Position numbers and translations under genes: made by a program. From Staphylococcus felis (lineage in GTDB: Bacteria; Bacillota; Bacilli; Staphylococcales; Staphylococcaceae), in the NCBI RefSeq assembly GCF_003012915.1, contig NZ_CP027770.1, positions 868,001 through 932,000 on the forward strand: a stretch of 64,000 nucleotides of DNA. Direction: 5' to 3'. Below the pieces are notes generated by a model that saw only the letters and a program-made list of their open reading frames with translations, had not been told where the DNA came from and made no database searches. This document shows positions 60,395 to 64,000 of this stretch, one piece after another (position 1 is the first letter of the stretch; each line of letters begins with the position of its first letter).

Positions 60395-61123
60395 ATGCGA
60401 GTCTTAATTGTTGATGATGAACCTTTAGCACGTAATGAACTCATGTATTTACTCAATCGCATTGGCGGTTTTGAAGTTTTGGATGAAGCTGAAAATGTCT
60501 CTGAAACTTTAGAGGCATTACTCTTACATGAATATGATGTTATTTTCTTAGATATTAACTTAATGGACGAAAATGGCATTGAACTAGGGCGGAAAATTCA
60601 AAAAATGAAGGCCCCCCCAGCAATTATATTTGCGACAGCTCATGATCAATATGCGGTTCAAGCCTTTGAATTGAATGCGACAGATTATGTACTCAAACCA
60701 TTTGAGGAAGATAGGATTAAACAAGCCGTCCAAAAAGTACGTCTACAACAAAAAGAACCCTCAGAAACGCAGGTCGTACATACACAATCGACAGAGCAAG
60801 CGTTGCCAATTGAAATAGAGGATCGTATTCATATGTTGAATCAATCAGATATTATTGGTTTTAGTGTAAACCAAGGCGTCACGACTATATTTACGATACA
60901 AGGTGAATTTGAAGTGGCTGAACCCCTTAGTGCGTACGAAAAGAAATTGAACCCGCATTATTTTTTACGAATACATCGCGCACATATTATTAATAAACAA
61001 CATATTCAAGCGGTGGAACATTGGTTTAATTATACATTTATGGTGACGTTAACGAATGATATTAAAATGCAGGTGAGTCGCTCATATATGAAAGGATTCA
61101 AAGTAGCGATTGGTTTATCGTAA
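60395..61123 (+). CDS. lytR: Response regulator LytR (LytTR DNA-binding)
   Basis: 242 residues. Receiver domain (1-120) with [11 protein letters not shown], the phospho-Asp in [13 protein letters not shown] and the Lys in [12 protein letters not shown]-terminal LytTR domain follows (about 145-242, [17 protein letters not shown]). GAGGTG fits ATG 60395. Expected to bind paired direct repeats upstream of lrgA (see 61370). Confidence 0.95.
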   Translation: MRVLIVDDEPLARNELMYLLNRIGGFEVLDEAENVSETLEALLLHEYDVIFLDINLMDENGIELGRKIQKMKAPPAIIFATAHDQYAVQAFELNATDYVLKPFEEDRIKQAVQKVRLQQKEPSETQVVHTQSTEQALPIEIEDRIHMLNQSDIIGFSVNQGVTTIFTIQGEFEVAEPLSAYEKKLNPHYFLRIHRAHIINKQHIQAVEHWFNYTFMVTLTNDIKMQVSRSYMKGFKVAIGLS

Positions 61124-61227
61124 TCATTTTTAAAAAGAGGCTGAGAGATAAATCTCAAAACCCTATTGTTAAAAAGGATACTGTGTATGATGTCATAAGT
61201 TGGCAAAAATAAAGATAGCGTTTAATC

Positions 61228-61318
61228 AAACCACTTTCATTAATGCTGTGAACTTTAGAATTAGGGCTGAAAATGCCAATTGTAAAGGGTGCACATTATG
61301 GGAGTGGTTTTTTGTGTT
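61228..61318 (+). terminator. Hairpin terminator after lytR
   Basis: AACCACT...ATTA...TG...GTG pairs imperfectly with CAC...ATTA...AGTGGTT and ends in TTTTTTG. The region just before (61136-61160) has another short stem (TGAGA/TCTCA). Confidence 0.55.
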
Positions 61319-61369
61319 GCTCGTTTTGTGATTCGGACTGTCGCCATTTGCTTCACTACCTATGTGTTT

Positions 61370-61399
61370 GTGCATTTCACATGTGAATATGTGCATTTC
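61370..61399 (+). promoter_or_regulatory. Putative LytR binding site: two direct repeats, 21-bp period
   Basis: GTGCATTTC at 61370-61378 and again at 61391-61399, 12 bases between. LytTR regulators typically bind two 9-bp repeats on one DNA face at this spacing. A perfect palindrome TTCACATGTGAA bridges the two. Lies ~75 bases before lrgA. Confidence 0.6.
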
Positions 61400-61403
61400 G
61401 GAA

Positions 61404-61417
61404 TGAAAACGCTTTAT
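61404..61417 (+). promoter_or_regulatory. cre-like site (CcpA) upstream of lrgA
   Basis: TGAAAACGCTTTAT matches the catabolite-responsive consensus TGWAARCGYTWNCW at all but one position. CcpA control of lrgAB is known in relatives. Confidence 0.6.
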
Positions 61418-61473
61418 TTATCGTTTTTCATACTAAAATAGAGTTAATCAATAAGCCACAGGAGGCCGGGAAA

Positions 61474-61902
61474 ATGAGAGAGGAAAAAGGGAAAGCGTAT
61501 AGTTTTTTACATCAAGTTTTAGTGATGGCATTGATATTATTTGTTTCAAAAATAATTGAGTCATTTATGCCAATACCGATGCCTGCTTCAGTGATAGGTC
61601 TTGTATTATTATTTATCTTATTATGCACAGGAATCGTCAAACTAGGACAAGTAGAGTCAGTTGGGACAGCACTAACGAATAATATCGGTTTCTTATTCGT
61701 TCCAGCAGGCGTATCAGTCGTCAACTCATTAGGCGTTTTGGGTCAAAGCCCATTTTTAATTATCGCTTTAATCATCGTTTCAACATTATTGTTACTCGTG
61801 TGTACAGGATTTGCATCACAAATCATTTTGAAAGTTACATCAAAGCCTGCCGAAACATCGCGTAAATCGAAAAAAGTGAAGGGAGCGCACTCACATGGTT
61901 AA
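61474..61902 (+). CDS. lrgA: Antiholin-like membrane protein LrgA
   Basis: 142 residues with four transmembrane helices, holin-like. [20 protein letters not shown] and [16 protein letters not shown] are family-typical. With LrgB it affects murein hydrolase activity and, in newer work on relatives, pyruvate transport. CAGGAGGCCGGG precedes the ATG; overlaps lrgB by 8 bases. Confidence 0.94.
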   Translation: MREEKGKAYSFLHQVLVMALILFVSKIIESFMPIPMPASVIGLVLLFILLCTGIVKLGQVESVGTALTNNIGFLFVPAGVSVVNSLGVLGQSPFLIIALIIVSTLLLLVCTGFASQIILKVTSKPAETSRKSKKVKGAHSHG

Positions 61903-62596
61903 TCATCTTGCGTTAGATACACCTTATTTTGGGATATTGCTATCGGTTATTCCATTTTTAATTGCAACATATCTATTTAAAAAAACAAACGGATTTTTCT
62001 TATTTGCACCATTGTTTGTAGCTATGGTTGTCGGTGTTGCATTCCTTTACTTTACTGGTATACCATACGAAAAGTATAAAGTAGGTGGCGATGTCATTAA
62101 CTTCTTCTTAGAGCCAGCCACAATAGCCTTTGCGATTCCACTATACAAAAAGCGTGATGTACTTGTTAAACATTGGCATCGTATTATTGGAGGCATTGGC
62201 TTAGGAACAGTGGGGGCACTGGTCGCAATTTTCTTCATTGCAAAGGCGCTACAATTTGGGGATCAAATTATCGCATCAATGTTACCACAAGCAGCAACAA
62301 CTGCAATTGCATTACCGGTATCAGAAGGGATTAATGGTATTAAAGAGCTTACATCTTTAGCTGTTATTTTAAATGCGGTAATCATTTATGCACTAGGAAA
62401 TAAACTATTGAAATTTTTCCATATTGAAAATCCAATCGCAAGAGGCCTTGCGTTAGGCACAAGTGGTCATACTTTAGGAGCTGCTGCAGCAAAAGAACTT
62501 GGACAAACTGAAGAATCAATGGCAAGTATTGCGATTGTACTTGTGGGTGTCGTTGTTGTAGTCGTTGTTCCAATCTTAACATCAATATTCTTCTAA
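61895..62596 (+). CDS. lrgB: Antiholin-like protein LrgB
   Basis: 233 residues with about eight helices; [20 protein letters not shown] and [20 protein letters not shown] are hallmarks. Partner of LrgA; start overlaps lrgA. Confidence 0.95.
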   Translation: MVNHLALDTPYFGILLSVIPFLIATYLFKKTNGFFLFAPLFVAMVVGVAFLYFTGIPYEKYKVGGDVINFFLEPATIAFAIPLYKKRDVLVKHWHRIIGGIGLGTVGALVAIFFIAKALQFGDQIIASMLPQAATTAIALPVSEGINGIKELTSLAVILNAVIIYALGNKLLKFFHIENPIARGLALGTSGHTLGAAAAKELGQTEESMASIAIVLVGVVVVVVVPILTSIFF

Positions 62597-62625
62597 GAAT
62601 TCACTTAGTTTAATATAAAAAATAA

Positions 62626-62704
62626 AAACGATAATTCATCATTTCAACATAAGCGCGAAGAGAAAGGTTGAGCACATCACCTTATTCTTTGCGCTTATCG
62701 TTTG
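62626..62704 (+). terminator. Nested hairpin terminator after lrgB
   Basis: ATAAGCGCGAAGA...AAGGT pairs with ACCTT...TTCTTTGCGCTTAT; an outer AAACGATAA/TTATCGTTT pair is also possible. Confidence 0.65.
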
Positions 62705-62822
62705 ATGTGAAAGCAATAAGCAAAAAAGATATAATACTAGAAAAGGGACAAAAGATTTGAATTGATAGAAGTATGTACCATCATTTTTAATCTTTTAAAT
62801 CTTAGAAAAGCAGGTGAGTCGA

Positions 62823-63791
62823 TTGAAAAAATTAGTTCAAGACAAGCAACATTTTCTTAAAGATATGTTAGAAGGGATGCAATATGCAAACTCAGATATT
62901 GAAGTCATTCATGATACGATTGTTGTCCGTCAATCCAAAAAGCAATCTGGCGTTGCTATCGTGTCAGGTGGCGGAAGTGGCCATGAACCGGCTCATGCGG
63001 GTTATGTCGCGAGTGGTATGTTAGATGCAGCTGTTTGTGGCGAAGTGTTTACATCACCAACGCCTGACAAAGTATTAGATGCGATTAAAGCAGTGAATAC
63101 AGGAGACGGTGTACTGTTGATTGTCAAAAATTATGCAGGTGACGTGATGAACTTTGAGATGGCCCAAGAAATGGCGCAAATGGAAGGGATTGATGTTGAG
63201 ACGGTCATTGTCAGAGATGATATCGCAATAGAAGATGTCAAACAGCGCCGTGGTGTTGCAGGAACAGTGTTTGCACATAAATATGCAGGTTATCTCGCTG
63301 ATCAAGGTGAGGCACTTTCGACTATCCAATCTAAAGTCGCGACGTTTATTGAAGATATACGCTCGATTGGTATGGCCTTAACGCCACCAATGGTTCCAAC
63401 TACAGGTAAATATGGTTTTGATATCGATGAAAAAGACATGGAAATCGGAATTGGCATTCATGGTGAAAAAGGACTTAAACGTATACCAGTTGAACCAATT
63501 CAGAGTATCACTGATCAACTCGTCGAACGTCTTGTTGAAGAGGTTCAAGATGAAGAAGTCATTGTGATGGTGAATGGAATGGGGGCAACACCACTCTCAG
63601 AATTGAATATTGCTACGAAATATGTGGCTCAATCACTTCAATCGCAAGGAAAAACTGTTCAATCTTGGTTTGTTGGAGACTATATGACATCTCTAGATAT
63701 GCAAGGTTTTTCCATTACGTTAGTTCCGTATCAAGAAGAAATTAGTAAAGCATTGAATGCACCGACAGCGAGTCAATATTTTGCAAATTAG
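62823..63791 (+). CDS. dhaK: Dihydroxyacetone kinase substrate-binding subunit
   Basis: 322 residues. GGGSGHEPAHAGYVASGMLD and NYAGDVMNFEMA line the substrate site with the histidine that binds dihydroxyacetone covalently, and RGVAGTVFAHKYAG follows. Likely the PTS-dependent type, with dhaL next. TTG 62823 (MKKLVQDK) matches the family N-terminus and follows AGGTGAG; GTG 62814 is also in frame. Confidence 0.93.
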   Translation: MKKLVQDKQHFLKDMLEGMQYANSDIEVIHDTIVVRQSKKQSGVAIVSGGGSGHEPAHAGYVASGMLDAAVCGEVFTSPTPDKVLDAIKAVNTGDGVLLIVKNYAGDVMNFEMAQEMAQMEGIDVETVIVRDDIAIEDVKQRRGVAGTVFAHKYAGYLADQGEALSTIQSKVATFIEDIRSIGMALTPPMVPTTGKYGFDIDEKDMEIGIGIHGEKGLKRIPVEPIQSITDQLVERLVEEVQDEEVIVMVNGMGATPLSELNIATKYVAQSLQSQGKTVQSWFVGDYMTSLDMQGFSITLVPYQEEISKALNAPTASQYFAN

Positions 63792-63802
63792 GAGGCGAAC
63801 AT

Positions 63803-64000
63803 ATGGATAAAACAACACTTAAACAGCGCTTACTACAACTCAAAGAGACATTTCAAGATCAAGAAGAGACATTAACAGAACTTGATCGTGCTATTGGAGA
63901 TGGTGATCATGGTGTAAATATGCGCCGTGGTTTTGAAGCATTAGAAGAGAAAATCGATGACAATTCGGTTGCGAGTATTTTGAAATCTACGGGTATGACA
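63803..64000 (+). CDS. dhaL: Dihydroxyacetone kinase ADP-binding subunit, 5' part
   Basis: The first 66 residues are in the window: MDKTTLKQRL...LDRAIGDGDHGVNMRRGFEA, with the DhaL metal/phosphate motif GDGDHG. TAGGAGGCG precedes the ATG 11 bases after dhaK. The gene continues past the window end. Confidence 0.92.
   Translation, partial: MDKTTLKQRLLQLKETFQDQEETLTELDRAIGDGDHGVNMRRGFEALEEKIDDNSVASILKSTGMT

Overview
The window is a low-GC Firmicute chromosome segment that reads throughout as Staphylococcus. The markers are a YSIRK/LPXTG serine-aspartate-family adhesin with B repeats, a beta-haemolysin, a SCIN-like complement inhibitor, the cudTCA-betA choline/betaine locus, lytSR-lrgAB, and a nine-gene his operon with hisZ. 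It is probably a non-aureus species; the hyicus/intermedius group is my guess and is not proven. No rRNA, tRNA, CRISPR array, integrase or transposase was recognised.

Layout. 1-3.2 kb: type I restriction-modification genes (an HsdS-like fragment, hsdM, hsdS). 3.2-4.8 kb: mostly non-coding, with two small minus-strand genes. 4.8-13.2 kb: metabolism and transport (ketopantoate reductase-like protein, alanine/Na+ symporter, Dcu-type C4-dicarboxylate carrier, FGGY kinase, gpmA, MscS-like channel), with a tandem array of hairpin repeats behind the symporter. 13.2-20.8 kb: beta-haemolysin, an Fst-type toxin, nucleoside hydrolase, the Sdr-like adhesin and a lipase. 21-32.5 kb: cardiolipin synthase, TPP riboswitch-thiC, DUF418 protein, signal peptidase I, SCIN-like protein, alkaline phosphatase, a second hairpin-repeat array, acetolactate decarboxylase and a MOSC protein. 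32.8-38.7 kb: choline uptake and oxidation to glycine betaine. 38.7-46.6 kb: an AT-rich island, described below. 46.6-64 kb: DUF2871 and DUF429 proteins, a frameshifted ornithine carbamoyltransferase, hisZGDCBHAF(IE), deoCB, lytSR-lrgAB and the start of a dha operon.

The main discovery candidate is the 38.67-46.63 kb island. It encodes a subtilosin-A-like sactipeptide (43-residue precursor; 25 of 35 core residues identical to subtilosin A as I recall it; all six crosslink positions kept) followed by albABCDEFG homologues. The radical-SAM enzyme would make the Cys-to-alpha-carbon links. AlbE/F would process and cyclise the peptide, and AlbB/C/D (with AlbG) would export it and give immunity. 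A divergent Crp/Fnr-family gene carries a C-terminal C-X2-C-X4-C like the oxygen-sensing Fnr of Bacillus. The two genes share a perfect 16-bp palindrome whose centre lies 41.5 bp before the likely precursor transcription start, so the cluster carries its own putative oxygen switch. The island sits between near-perfect 153-bp direct repeats made of the betA tail, its terminator and the tail of the next gene, which suggests gain or loss by homologous recombination rather than by an integrase.

Two non-coding arrays (about 6.0-6.4 kb and 30.1-30.5 kb) consist of ~120-bp units whose joints are conserved while the hairpin arms differ but stay complementary. This is covariation-like evidence for a conserved structure that I cannot name.
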